Shown: in pieces, positions 11,219 through 22,580 of the stretch | Layout: each line of letters opens with the position of its first letter | How positions within the stretch are numbered: the stretch's first letter is position 1 | NCBI GenBank assembly: GCA_946122785.1 | Contig: CAMGYJ010000008.1 | Coordinates: forward strand, 56,430,963 to 56,494,962 | DNA length: 64,000 bases | DNA from: Linum tenue | Lineage: Eukaryota > Streptophyta > Magnoliopsida > Malpighiales > Linaceae | Reading direction: 5' to 3' | The notes under the pieces: generated by a model | What the model was told of the DNA's origin: nothing | The model's input: the letters and a program-made list of their open reading frames with translations, nothing else | Database searches by the model: none | Program-made: the position numbers and the translations under genes

Positions 11219-12311
11219 TTAGTAGCCCTAAAGTTCATAAGAATTTCAAAAATATACATCTTAATGGATAGTAATTGGTTGAACCTCCGTGGGGGTCATT
11301 TCAATTGTTTGCACGACCTAACTAACTACCCCATTCCGAGCCAAGTATAATCCGAAATGGCGTTGCTAATATAATGGCGACCGAAGTCGTATTCCATGGG
11401 TTTCGATACCCTAGGTTACTTCTCACGTTGTTATTATCTAGTCAATTTGTTTATTTGGGTTGTTGGTGTCAATTAATTGTTGGAGAAAGCAAGAATACAA
11501 AGCAGGTACTTCGGGGTAACTCCCTCGCCCTAAACCTAGGTTCGTCATGCAAATGGTTAACTATGTTGGGTTTGCATAATAAGGTTTTGAACCCGCTAAA
11601 TTGAGGGTTTCAATGATTACTCCGCCTCCTCCTAGTACACTCCCAGAGACTCATTGTCACCTCAGTAAAAGCTCACATACTAAGGAATGACCACTAGTTT
11701 CTCTCAATAGGTTCAACCTATCATGCACACTAAAGCAATGGATTGATGACGCTTGCATCATCTCTAGCATTGTCTCATGAAGGCATTCCTCGAGTACGGT
11801 CGCCTTGTCAACTAAAAGGAACCCTAAGATCATTTATCTACCTTTAATTAGCCTTAAGGTGCTCAAATCTAGTCTAACCCTAAAACTCCCACCTAGTTAT
11901 GAGACTCAGTTGTAGGCTAGCAGTAAGAGCTGGAGAGACAAGCCACGACATAATCAAGCATAAATGAAGCATATAATCACTAAAACAAACAAATCAATAC
12001 ACAAACCCTAACTCAATCATATCTACATTCAAAACCTAATTTTAGGGTTTGGGGGGGGGGGTAACTCCTAGTACCTTATAGGACTACTCCATATAGGAGG
12101 GAATAAGATACATGTAGAGAAATAGAAGAAGACAAGAATTGGGGAGAGCTCCCTTCCTCCTCCTTCCTTTAGCTTCTCTCTCTCAAACTAGAAACTTCTC
12201 AATTGATTTCAACTCTCTAAATGAGGGGGATAACCCCCTATTTATAGATTTAAGGGTCTCAGCCAAGTTCATGGTCGAACTGGGAAAGATCGTGGGCGCA
12301 ATCTGGTAAGG
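11219..12311 (-). mobile_element. Partial LTR (family F), Athila-type, truncated by LTR A
   Basis: Its order of features matches the inverted Athila-type LTRs elsewhere in the window, and it shares a block with 26610-27400: an AGGGTTTGGGG motif, a GGACTACTC...AGGAGGGA block, TTCAGCTTCTCTCTC-like tracts and a minus-strand TATA box (CTATAAATAG at about 12236-12245). It stops abruptly at the start of LTR A, inside its palindrome zone (GATCGTGGGCGCAATC). The left limit is uncertain. A G-run lies at about 12048-12060. Confidence 0.5.
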
Positions 12312-13607
12312 TGATAGCACCGTATTCGCACATGTTTCCCTCTCATTTCTTGATCGTTTAGCTTAGTGCTTGGTCATTCATTGGCCTATTTTACGCTAGG
12401 TTATGTTCTTTTGTCATATTTCAGGTCCTAGTACGTAGATATGGCCTTGGAACGAGTTTCGGGACATTTGGAGGTGAAAGCAAGTCGATCGCGAGAATGG
12501 GCAGCAGAGCTGTTGAAAAACACGCCCTAAAACACGTCCTCAGGTGTGAAAAACACGGCCTTGTGCTAGAGGCCATGTTTTTCCTCTGCCCTCCACAAAA
12601 TCGATATTCAAAAACCCGGCCTCTTGTGATTAAAACACGACCGTGTTTTTCGGCTTAGGGGCCGTGTTTTGCACCTGTGCGGGTTTTATTTGGTGAGGAG
12701 CTCATATTTTGGGGGAATCGAGTTTTTGAGCAAAAAACAGAGCCCTAGAGAGAGAAAGTGCGACGAACACATCCTAGAGGTGATTTTGGAGCTGGGTTTC
12801 ATTAATCAAGCTTGGAGATCATCATAGGAGTGAAGATCATCATCCTATAGCAGATTTTCCTCATCTTTATGAGTATGAGTACTCTGATTTTTGTTTTCCT
12901 CTCTCTCTCTATGGAGTAGAACCCTCTCTCACTTGGGTATGAAGAACCCTAGTTCCATGTGTTAGGGATCTTGATTGTAATGACTTGGGATTATTATACT
13001 GATTGATTTTAATCGATTGATGCATGATTCATTGAGTCAATTAAAGCCTGATAATTTTTTCTTGATTTCTGGTGCAACCTGAGATAGATAGAATCTGATT
13101 AGGTTGTTAGAGCTTGATCAATCGGTAGTGGTAGATTGGTTATACGAGAGTTAAGCAATTTACTGCTTTGCATTGGAATTCAATTCCAGTAGTGGAGTTC
13201 TGTATTCATAGCCTCAACTTTCTATCCCGGTGAAGTCTAGTCGTCTGCCGGGTAGTTTGACTGAGAGGGCTTGGTCAGCTTAAGAGATTCCAAGCTACTG
13301 TCGGATCTTCCGCAGTTTAATCAACAGTTAATCAACCTAGGGTAATTTCAACCTCGACCTAACTAAGGAGCTAGGGGGACTCATTCCCGAGTGACTCTTC
13401 CCTTGCTAAAGAACTTTGAACCATTTCCTGCTTTCTTACTGTTTTCGCTTAAACTCACAACACTCGACTTAGTTTGCTAGATAATAGATATTCATGGAGT
13501 AGGCAGTAGATCTAGACCCCGGGTTGACAAATAGAGCTTGCCACTTACTGCATTTCCGGACTGCGATTACACTTGGTCGTAGTTTGGTGTTGTGTTTTAG
13601 CGTGTCA
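12312..13607 (+). mobile_element. 5' LTR of Athila-type Element A
   Basis: The 1296-bp LTR starts TGATAGCACC, ends GCGTGTCA, and is followed 6 bp later by the PBS. It shares the block TTTCAGGTCCTAGTACGT with other Athila LTRs here. Its palindrome cassette lies at 12515-12690 (AAAACACGACCGTGTTTT at 12632-12649). Two inverted solo relatives, 16356-17685 and 27679-29092, have the same ends. Confidence 0.85.
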
Positions 13608-13613
13608 AGTTTT

Positions 13614-13631
13614 TAGCGCCGTTGCTGGGGA
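13614..13631 (+). promoter_or_regulatory. Primer binding site, tRNA-Asp type
   Basis: TAGCGCCGTTGCTGGGGA differs from the Athila-clade PBS TGGCGCCGTTGCCGGGGA by one G-to-A and one C-to-T change. It lies 6 bp after the LTR end. Confidence 0.85.
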
Positions 13632-13751
13632 CCCTCTAGGTTATTGTGGAAACGTGAAAGTTTGTTACTCTAGCTTTTTATTTTCTGCATTCTCTCTCTT
13701 CCACCTTTGTGCCTTCACGGGTTGTGTTTGCATTCTATGTGCATGTAGAGC

Positions 13752-15250
13752 ATGACCCGTAGCCAGTCGGGAGATTTACTACCGCTGGACCAAGAGCTTG
13801 AACAGACCTGTAGGAACTTCAAGCGGGCTTTAAAGGCGCGACTGGCTGCGGAGGAGGCTCTAGCACAGCTGCAAATCGCTGAGGAGGAAGAAATGGGTGA
13901 CCCACAAGACCATGATGTGGTCATTCCCGAGGAACAGACCATGGGATATTACTGGACCGCCAGAGCCGCGGACATGAGGTCGCCCATCCAGCATCCTCAA
14001 GTTCCAGCAAATAACTTTGAGGTGAGCACCTCTATCATCACCATGCTGCTCGGCTCGGTGGTGTTCCGTGGCAAGGAGGGGGAGTGCCCCCGATCACACC
14101 TGAGGCGATTCCACGAGCTCATCGACGGGATCAAGATCAATGGGGTCCCAACCGATGCAATCCAGCTGAGGTACTTCTCATTTACTCTGGAGGGGTAAGC
14201 CAAGGAGTGGCTGGACACTCGACCTCCAGGCTCGATCACCACGTTCGCCAACCTGGCGGACAAGTTCCTCACCCGCTTCCATCCTCCGTCCAAGACGGCT
14301 GACCTGCAGAAGCAAATTACCCACTTTGCTCAAGATGAAGATGAGACCATTCGGGATGCTTGGGAGAGATACACTAGTCTCTTCCTCAAGTGTCCCAACC
14401 ATGGTTTTACCGACGCCTTCAAGGTAGGCACCTTCTACCATGCACCTTCTGATTTCAGTTACAAGACAGCAACAAGCGATGCACTGCCAGTGGCGTGAAG
14501 CTCCCATCACATCGTGGAGGACTGTTAGGCGATGAGGGAGTCGTCTACTCCCCAGGAGCAGGTGGACTTCATCGGCAATGGCATGCGTTTCGAACCCTAC
14601 AACAAAACTTACAACGAGGGGTGGCGCCAGCATCCCAACTTCTCATGGGTTGGGGCCAATTCTAGACCACCGGTCCCCCAGGTACCACCAGGCTTCCAGA
14701 GGCCTCCTTACCAGCCCAGACAAGGGCAATTTCAGCAACCGCAACAACCTCTCTACCCGCCCAAACAAGGGCCAGTTCCACCTCAGTCATAGGTGTGGCC
14801 ATTTCATCAGTCAGGGGCAGCCCCTGCAGCCCCAGTACAGAGTGATCCGATGGCGGAATTGCGAGATCTGGTGGGTTCTTTGGCCACCTCGAGTGCAAAC
14901 AATTTCAATAATATCGAGCAGTTCATGGAGAAAGCTTCAGGTAAATTCTTGGAGCTAGAAGCTGGCCAGAGAAACACGTAGGTTGTGCTGCAGGATATCC
15001 AGACCCAGCTTGGGAGTGTGGCCCAGGCTGTAGCCTAGAGGACTCCTGGTACTCTAATCGGTCAGACCATCCCTCATCCGCAGGATCCAAATGAGCACTG
15101 CAAGGCCATTACCACCAGGAGTGGCAAGATGACTGCTGATCCACCTGTTCGGGCATAAGAGAGAGAGACCCCTGCTTTAGCACTTCCAGCTAATTAAGAG
15201 GAAATGGAGAAGGAGGTTGAGGTGCCTGCTCCAAAGCCGCAACCAGTGTT
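13752..15250 (+). pseudogene. Element A gag, broken
   Basis: Starts MTRSQSGDLLPLDQELEQT. It then carries the Athila gag core in pieces: a region ending LRYFSFTLEG, AKEWLDTRPPGSITTFANLA, FLTRFHPPSKTADLQKQI, and DAWERYTSLFLKCPNHG. Later come the basic/proline-rich parts (HPNFSWVGANSRPPVPQ) and a tail. At least six in-frame stops interrupt it (at about 14196, 14524, 14790, 14980, 15037 and 15156), many explainable as CAG-to-TAG or TGG-to-TAG changes. It cannot make capsid protein. Confidence 0.85.
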
Positions 15251-15280
15251 GAAGGAGTATGTACCAACTGGAGACAGAGT

Positions 15281-16006
15281 TTGCACAAGTTCATGGCAAT
15301 GCTGAAGCAGGTAAACATAAGCATGCCCTTCGTGGAGGCATTATCGAAGATGCCCAAGTATGCCAAGTTCATGAAGAATCTCCTCACCAACAAGAGGAAG
15401 CTTGGGGAGCTGTCAACAGTGATGCTCAACGAGGAGTGTTCTGCCATCCTGCAGAACAAACTACCAGAGAAGCGAAAAGACCCAGCGAGTTTTACTATCC
15501 CTTGCATGATTGGTAGTTTGCATATAGGAAAGTCCTTGGCGGATCTAGGCGCTAGCATAAATGTCATGCCATATAAACTGTTTAAAAAGCTAGGCCTAGG
15601 TGAACCCAGTGATATTAGGATGAGCATTCAACTTGCTGATAGATCCATTGTGCATCCTAGGGGCATTGTAGAGGACTTGATAGTCGTAGTAGGGCCATTC
15701 TCATATCCTGTTGATTTTGTGATTCTTGATATAAATGAGGATGTGGACGTGCCTTCAATACTTGGTAGACCTTTTCTGGCCACCTCCAAGGCGCTTATTG
15801 ATGTGAATGATGGTAAATTGATTTTGCGAGCTGGGGGTGATCAAATCACCTTCTCTATTTCTGATAACATGAAACACCCCCAGCTCCATGATGATCTAGA
15901 CTACTGTGATGTCATTGCTGATTTTGAGACCGCACTCGCCATCACGAGTGCGGGTACTGACGATTTCCTCGAGCGTTGTCTTTTGCTAGGGGAACAGGCA
16001 TCATAA
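15281..16006 (+). pseudogene. Element A aspartic protease region
   Basis: A 241-codon open stretch of the gag-pol frame. The retroviral-type active site appears as ADLGASINVMPY near residue 87 (DLGAS for the usual DSGAS/DTGA), with a flap-side ILGRPFLAT near residue 165. The upstream part (LPEKRKDPASFTIPCMIG) is typical Athila. This piece is itself uninterrupted, but the polyprotein around it is broken. Confidence 0.85.
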
Positions 16007-16009
16007 GAG

Positions 16010-16350
16010 TTGCAGTTGGAGGAGCAGCTCGCGGAGCTAGACGAGGCCGCGATTGAGGGGCGCGAGAAACCATTCAAGCCGATCCCTATCTCGCCCCGGA
16101 TCGCCACATCATTGGAGGAGCCACCAGATCTGGAGCTTAAGCCCCTCCCCTCTCACCTGGAGTATGCATTTATCCAGGAGGGGAATAAGCTCTCGATCAT
16201 TATCAGCTCGAACCTGACACCCGAGAAGAAGAACAGGCTGGTGGCTTTGCTACAAAAGTATGCCCGGGCCATGGCGTGGAAGATAATAGATATCAGAGGC
16301 ATTAGACCATCCTTCTGCTCCCACAAAATTCTGATGGAGGATGAGGTTAA
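16010..16350 (+). pseudogene. Element A pre-RT segment, cut by a solo LTR
   Basis: A linker between protease and RT (LKPLPSHLEYAFIQEGN, RPSFCSHKILMEDEVKPV). The frame continues after the inserted LTR at 17691 with PVR(stop)PQRRLSPNLEAVV, which shows the insertion point precisely. Confidence 0.85.
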
Positions 16351-16355
16351 GCCAG
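16351..16355. repeat. Target-site duplication GCCAG, left
   Basis: GCCAG precedes the TG of the inserted LTR. The identical GCCAG follows its CA at 17686-17690. Confidence 0.9.
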
Positions 16356-17685
16356 TGACTCGCTATGACACAACTCCTAACAATGGCCAAGTGTAACCAA
16401 TGAAAGGGACTGCAGTATAGTGGCTCAAGTAATAAATATCGAATCCACGGGTCTCTAAAGTTACTATTACTCAGCTTCAGTTCATTATCTAGCAAAACAG
16501 ATTAAGATGAAAGAACTAAAACTACTCTAGCAAACTACAGTTAAAGTTAATCTAATTACAGGTTGGGAACTCACTTAGGTATGATTCCCCCTAGCCACTA
16601 GCCAGATTAACGATTGATGATCTCTAACATGTTTCACTTTCATTCACAATGCGGAGAATCCTTAATTAGACCTTGAGTCTCGACTAAAGGAACAAGGCCC
16701 TCTTGAGTCAATTGCCTAGAGGGACGTATCCTTCTCTAGAACAATCGATCAAGGCGTTCTGAACTAGACTCCCTCTATCAAATGAAGTTCTCAATCGATA
16801 CAAAGCAGTGAATCAACCCTCGACTAAAGCAATCGATCCACTACTATCAATCTATGGTGCTCTATTGACCTAATCAGGTATTCGCTCTCATAGGATCAAA
16901 GCAGAATCAATAATCTCGACTAAAGCAGAATTGAATCGTGAAAACATGCATAGATTGAATATGAACTCAAGATTATCAAGTTAGAGTACTCATACAATCA
17001 TCCAATCAAACAAACATAGCTAGGGTTCCTCAAAACCTAAGTGAAGGGAAGTTACTCCATAGAGAAGAGAGAGACTGCAGTAAGAATCTTCAGATGATCA
17101 GTCTTCAAGTCCGGGCTTGTTCCTCGAGCTTCCAAGGAGAAGAAATCCTCCAATTCCACTCCAAGAATGCCCTCAAATCGCTCTCTCTCTCTTTGGTTCG
17201 TCCCTTGGGTGTTTGGGATCCAAAACCCAGCTCTCCCTCTCAAAAACGCACAAAACAGGCTTTTAACAGCCTGCGTTCGCGATCCCCGGTCGAAATACCC
17301 GGTCGGGTATTTTGGGTCTCGACCGGGTATAATTGAAGCACACCGTTTCGGCCTCAGGGAAAATCCCCGGTCTCTTCCAATAATCCCCGACCGGGGATTT
17401 TAGCCATTTGCCCGGGCCCCCTTCTGTTTCTCATGGGTGCCCAAAATGATAAATACCCGGTCGGGTATTTTGCCACCTGACCGGGTATTTTCCTCCTGCA
17501 GCCCCCTTAGTCCCAACTCGGCTCCTTTCGACCCAGAACTCGTTTCTTCGCCTCGATTCCAACGTCGGGTCCTGAAATATGACATAAACACACAACCTAG
17601 CGTGAAATCGGCTTAAAACACGAGATTCCACATCACAAACGGCTTCAGAATAGGGGTGAAAACATGTGTAATTATCGTTCTATCA
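16356..17685 (-). mobile_element. Solo LTR, Athila type, inside Element A pol
   Basis: A 1330-bp LTR in minus orientation with TG...CA ends (minus-strand start TGATAGAACG) and perfect 5-bp duplications GCCAG. No PBS or internal sequence is attached, so it is a solo LTR left by LTR-LTR recombination. Its palindrome zone is at 17290-17500 with AAATACCCGGTCGGGTATTT twice (17293-17312 and 17451-17470) and AATCCCCGACCGGGGATT at 17382-17399. It inserted after Element A. Confidence 0.9.
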
Positions 17686-17690
17686 GCCAG

Positions 17691-18935
17691 TCAGGTAGCC
17701 ACAGCGGAGATTGTCTCCCAACTTGGAGGCAGTGGTCCGGGCAGAGATCGTGAAGCTAATGGATGCATGGATCATATTTGCTATATCTGATAGCAAGTGG
17801 GTCAGCCCCCACTCAGGTGGTCCCGAAGAAAGGCGAGATGACTGTGGTCCTGAATGAGAAGAACGAGCTGATCTCGATGCGGACCGTGACCGGCTGGAGA
17901 GTCTGCATCGATTACCGGTGCCTGAACGATGCCACCAGGAAAGACCATTTCCCCCTACCTTTCATTGATCAGATGCTGGAGAGGTTGGCTGGCCATGAGT
18001 TTTATTGCTTCCTGGACGGCATGTCTGGTTATTTCCAGATCCCTATAGCACCAGAGGATCAGGCAAAGACCACATTCACTTGCCCCTTTAGTACCTTTGC
18101 TTACCGGAGGATTCCATTCGGGCCGTGTAATGCACCGGGGACCTTCCAGAGATGCATGCTGGCGATCTTTGACCGACTGGTCGGAGAGATCATGGAAGTA
18201 TTCATGGATGACTTCTCGGTTTATGGAGACTCCTTCACTCATTGTCTCCATAACCTGGAACTCGTTCTGAAGAGGTGTGAGGAGACTAATCTGGCACTCA
18301 GCTGGGAGAAGTGCCATTTTATGGTCCGTGAGGGGATTGTGCTCGGGCACAAGATCTCCTAGCAGGGGATTGAGGTAGATCGCGCGAAGATTGAGACGAT
18401 CAGTAAGCTACCTCCTCCCATTTCTGTGAAGGGGATTCGCAGCTTTCTGGGTCATGCAGGCTTCTACCGGCGCTTCATTAAAGACTTCTCAAAGATTGCC
18501 CTGCCTCTGACCAAGCTGTTGGAGAAGGATGCACCATTCCAGTTCACTCCTAAGTGCACAGCTGCATTTGAGACATTGAAGGACAAGCTTACCCATGCAC
18601 CCATCATGGTGACTCCTGACTGGTCTCTTCCCTTTGAGCTGATGTGCAATGCGAGTGACTATGTAGTCGGAGCAGTTCTGGGTCAGAGACGCGAGAAGCA
18701 CTTCCAGCCTATCTATTACGCGTCGAAGACCTTGAACGATGCAGAGGAGAATTACACCACCACTGAGAAGGAGCTCCTCGCTGTGGTGTATGCATTTGAT
18801 AAGTTCCAACCATATCTGGTGCTCTCCCATGTGGTGGTCTACACAGATCACTCGGTGATTCGCTATCTGATGAGCAAGGCTGATGCAAAGCCTAGGCTCA
18901 TCCACTGGATCCTGCTTCTGCAGGAATTGATATAG
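17691..18935 (+). pseudogene. Element A reverse transcriptase and RNase H, broken
   Basis: RT motifs: VVPKKG, GWRVCIDYRCLNDATRKDHFP, FYCFLDGMSGYFQIPI, IPFGPCNAPGTFQRCM, and catalytic VFMDDFSVYG. A TAG at 18361 splits it. RNase H continues with [30 protein letters not shown] (catalytic Asp), [23 protein letters not shown] (Glu) and [13 protein letters not shown] (Asp). A frame break near 18933 precedes the RNase H end, which reads on as GAENVVADHLSRLE. The Athila lineage is clear from the motifs. Confidence 0.9.
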
Positions 18936-20364
18936 AGATCCGGGACAAGAAAGGAGCCGAGAATGTTGTTGCAGATCATCTATCACGGTTGGAAGCCCCT
19001 TCGGTGGACAACTTCGTGGAAGAGATCGATGACTCCTTCCCGGGTGAGCGATTGCTGGCGATGACATTAGCGGACAGCGTGGCCCCTTGGTATTTTGACT
19101 TTGCCAATTATCTGGTGGGCAAGTAGCTACCAAAGGGGATGGCCACTCATGCAAAGCGCAAGTTCTTCTCCGACCTGAAGCATTACTTCTGGGAGGATCC
19201 TTACCTCTTCAGGATCGGAGCAGATGGCGTGATCCGGCGCTGCGTCATGGAGCACGAGATGGGAGACATCCTGTCTCAATGCCACGAGGGACCTACTCGA
19301 GGTCACCATGGAGGAAATCGCACGGCGCGGAAGGTTCTACAGTCGGGCTTCTATTGGCCCTCACTCTTCAAGGATGCAGACACCTTCGCACGACAGTGAG
19401 ACTGCTGCCAAAGGTCAGGTAACATTTCTTCCCGGGATGAGATGCCCCAACATATTTCTGTCATTTGTGAAATTTTTTATGTTTGGGGCATCGATTTCAT
19501 GGGCCCATTCCCTCCATCCTTTGGCAATTTGTACATACTAGTTGCAGTGGACTACGTCTTGAGGTGGGTAGAAGCTCAAGCCATGCCCACCAATAATGCA
19601 AGACGGATCTGCTCATTTCTGAAGCAGTTGTTCTCCCGGTTCGGGACACCTCGCGCCATCATTAGTGATAGAGGAACCCATTTTCAAGGGCAATTCACTA
19701 AGCTCCTCTCTCGCTATGGTGTTAAGCATCAGGTGTCGGTGGCTTACCATCCCCAGTCAAATGGTCAAGCCGAGCTGACGAACCGGGAGCTTAAAAGAAT
19801 AATTGAAAAGATGGTGGATTAGTCCCGCAAGGATTGGCCACCAAGCTCGATGATGCTCTTTAGGCGTATAGGACAGCCTACAAAAACCCGATTGGTACTT
19901 CACCCTATAGGCTTGTCTATGGGAAGGCGTTTCATTTGCCAGTAGAGCTAGAGCACAAGGCCTTCTGGGCCCTTAACCTGCTAAAACTGGATTTGAGTGT
20001 TGCATGTACTAAACATAAGCTGCAGCTGCTGGAGTTGGAGGAATGGCGTTACCACGCCTACAAGAACACCCTGCTCTACAAAGAGCGAACCAAGCATCTC
20101 CACGACGCTCGGTTGAGGGGCCCGAAGGAGTTTCAGGTAGGTGATCGTGTTCTTCTCTTCAATGCACACCTGAAACTCTTCCCGGGCAAGCTACGTTCGA
20201 GGTGGTCGGGACCCTTCTCGGTCACCCAAGTTTTCCCGCACGGTGCGGTGGAGATCAGCAATGCTCAAATTGAGCCGTTCAAGGTGAATGGCCACCTCTT
20301 AAAGTTGTACTTGGGAGGTGCTGTCGAGCGTGCAGAGCTGCTGATCAAGCTCGAGGACACTTAG
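18936..20364 (+). pseudogene. Element A integrase, broken
   Basis: Sequence reads NVVADHLSRLE, then the zinc-binding region ([20 protein letters not shown]...[10 protein letters not shown]), then the DDE core with [30 protein letters not shown], and the ELTNRELK glutamate. The C-terminal part (19936-20364) has [19 protein letters not shown] and [20 protein letters not shown]. Stops occur near 19126, 19398 and 19820. Some frame changes are needed, so it is inactive. Confidence 0.88.
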
Positions 20365-21343
20365 TTCCTCTACTGGCGTCCAGCTAAAAGACGGTAAAGA
20401 AGCGCTTGTGGGGAGGCAACCCCACCACAGGTTGTATTCTTTTTCTTTTCTTCTCATTGCTGTTTTTGGTTGATTTGTGCATGTGTGGAGTCACAAAAAA
20501 TAAACGGTGGAGGCAGGCTCTGTTTCAAAACCCGGCCCCAAACACGGCCTCTAGCATAAGGTCGTGTTTTTGCACAAAGAGGCCGGTTTCTGGTGGATTT
20601 CGCGCAGTGGGAACAGGGGAGGATTTAGCAAATCCGCCCGTGTTTTTTTTTTATGTGGGAGGTCGTGTTTTGCAATTTCAAAAACACGACCTCCCCCTCC
20701 ATCGCGTATTTTTGTTCCCTGCTCCCCACTCAAACCCGCCCTCCCCTACGCGCCCCACCGCTGCCCCCGACGCCGCTGGCCGCCGCCGGCCTCCTGCCGC
20801 CACCGCGGCCCAGCCGGCGACCCTCCCCCGCCCTCCCCAGCCGCTGCTAGGCATCTCCCCAGGCGCCGCGCCGTCCCTCTTCCCCATCGCTGTCGGTTGC
20901 TCCTCAGCGGCAGCGGCCACTCTTCCGCCGTATCCAAGACCCCCCACCACCCCAATCCCCTTTCCTTAGTCTTCCTCTTGTATTTTCAGGTGAGTTTGAG
21001 CTTCAATTTGTTCTTTCTCTTGGAAATTCAAATTCTAGGGTTCTTGGTTAGGGAAATTGGGGGTTTTCGATTATTGGTCAAATTTGGGGTCAAAAATTCA
21101 AATCCAATGCAACCCCTTGCCTTGTCCTGTCTTGTGATCATGCGTGTTGCACGAGCTTACGTATAGTGGGTGAATTTTGGGTTTTGCTCGTCATGTTGAG
21201 TTCTGCCCACCTTGTGCTTGCTTGGAATTAGCTTTTGGGTGCTCATTGGTGGCTATGCACTCTCTAGCATGATCATCGTACTCATGGGTTCGTTGTTTTT
21301 TGGATTGTTTCATGGTTTGTTGCCTTGTGTGTCGTCTCTGGAG
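20365..21343 (+). other. Element A interval between integrase and env-like region
   Basis: Starts with the conserved block GCGCTTGTGGGGAGGCAACC that follows integrase in Athila-type elements. It contains a palindrome cassette with the same word as LTR A, including a perfect hairpin with 14-bp arms at 20658-20694 (arm GGAGGTCGTGTTTT, 9-nt loop). A very GC-rich tract follows (about 20710-20950). Then come a possible splice donor (TTTTCAG then GTGAGTTTG, about 20990) and AT-rich sequence up to the env-like start. The proline-rich frames here are composition artefacts. Confidence 0.65.
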
Positions 21344-22580
21344 GATGAATCGCATTAGACGAAGCGGTCGGGGCCAACAAGGAAATCGCGGAGGTCGTGG
21401 ACGAGGCAGGAACCAGCTTGACGAACCAGTCGAGTCTCCTATTCAGCTTGATTGGTTCGAAATCATGTTGCTTGACCTGGAGGCTCGAGAGCGACTCACT
21501 CGGCTCTCTTCGCTACCTTTCGGCGAGTCTTGTTGTTTGGATTGAGACACCGTGCGCGCTGTTCGGGTTTCCAACTCCATTCATGACATGCTCGGTAATG
21601 GTGCATGGCGAGTCGTGTTTGACCTCAATGAGATCATCTACAAGGAGCTCACTTTGGAGTTCTTAGCCTCTTTCACCCTCACCAAGGCCGCTTTGAAGCA
21701 GTTCTCCTTGCCCAATGGGATTACCCTTCGGCTTGGTGGCCAGCTTCACACAATGTCTCTTACCCATTTCAGCATCACCATGGGTTTGTACTCCTAGGAC
21801 TTTGTTCAGGGCCCCCTCTACTCTCAACTCAAGACTGAGCGCTCACTTGCTCCACAGGCTGATTTAGATCAGTGTTGGTTCGGTACTCTCACCCATGTTG
21901 TGGTGGGCATGCCTTTTCACCAGCGCCCTGCCAAGGCAAGCATGCTTCACCATGATTTTCGGCTACTCCATAATGTCTTGAGTCACGGGCTTCTCCCTCA
22001 GCGTGGCAGCCCCGGTGCCATTAGCAACCGCCACCTCGCCATCCTCACCAGTCATGCCTGCTTCCATCCCATTCATGCGAGCCACTCCCTTGTGCTGACA
22101 CTGCACAACATCAGCACCCGGTCGAACATCAACGCGGTTCATGGCGGGGCATTTGTCACTCGTCTTGCTCGGCGACTCGGCATTGATCTAGTGGCCTTGG
22201 GGTGCACGCCTGTGGGTCGCACCATCCCGCTCTCTCTTGACCATTGGCAGGCTATGACACGCAAGGATCCCCCTTTGCGTACTTCAATGAGGATGGCCGC
22301 TATGACGCCCAACTGCCAAAGGTCCATCAGGCGGAGCCGTCACCTGCACCGCCCTGTGCTGCCCGGGCTCGTGAGCCCCGTCCGCCTCCACCAGACATTT
22401 CCTTTGGCCATCTCGATGCCCGCCTTGACCGTATTGAGTCCACTCAGGAGCTCTCCCTCCGGCGTCTCGGCATCCCCTATGTGCCTTTTGGTCACTCTTC
22501 TGGGTCTTCCACCTCCAGTGGCGAGCCGTCTGATACCAGATCACCGGAGGATGGCGCCAAAGTTGCCAAAAAAGGGTTCA
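21344..22580 (+). pseudogene. Element A env-like (Athila third ORF) region, broken
   Basis: Starts with an Arg/Gly-rich segment (MNRIRRSGRGQQGNRGGRGR). It continues as a fragmented frame with WRVVFDLNEIIYKELTLEFLASF and ITLRLGGQLHTMSLTHFSI, the conserved pattern of the third ORF of Athila-type elements, then a C-terminal part to about 22600. Stops lie at 21543 and 21797, and there are at least two frame changes. The role of this ORF is unproven even in intact elements. No transmembrane segment is obvious in what remains. Confidence 0.65.

Noticed and set aside
8413..11240. Target-site duplication TAAAGTT around the first LINE
   Set aside because: Only 7 bp, not adjacent to the poly-A, and located in a pre-existing degenerate repeat.
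20406..21166. Proline/arginine-rich frames of 187 and 200 codons
   Set aside because: Overlapping frames in a GC-rich stretch of the Element A post-integrase interval. No conserved motif; composition artefact.
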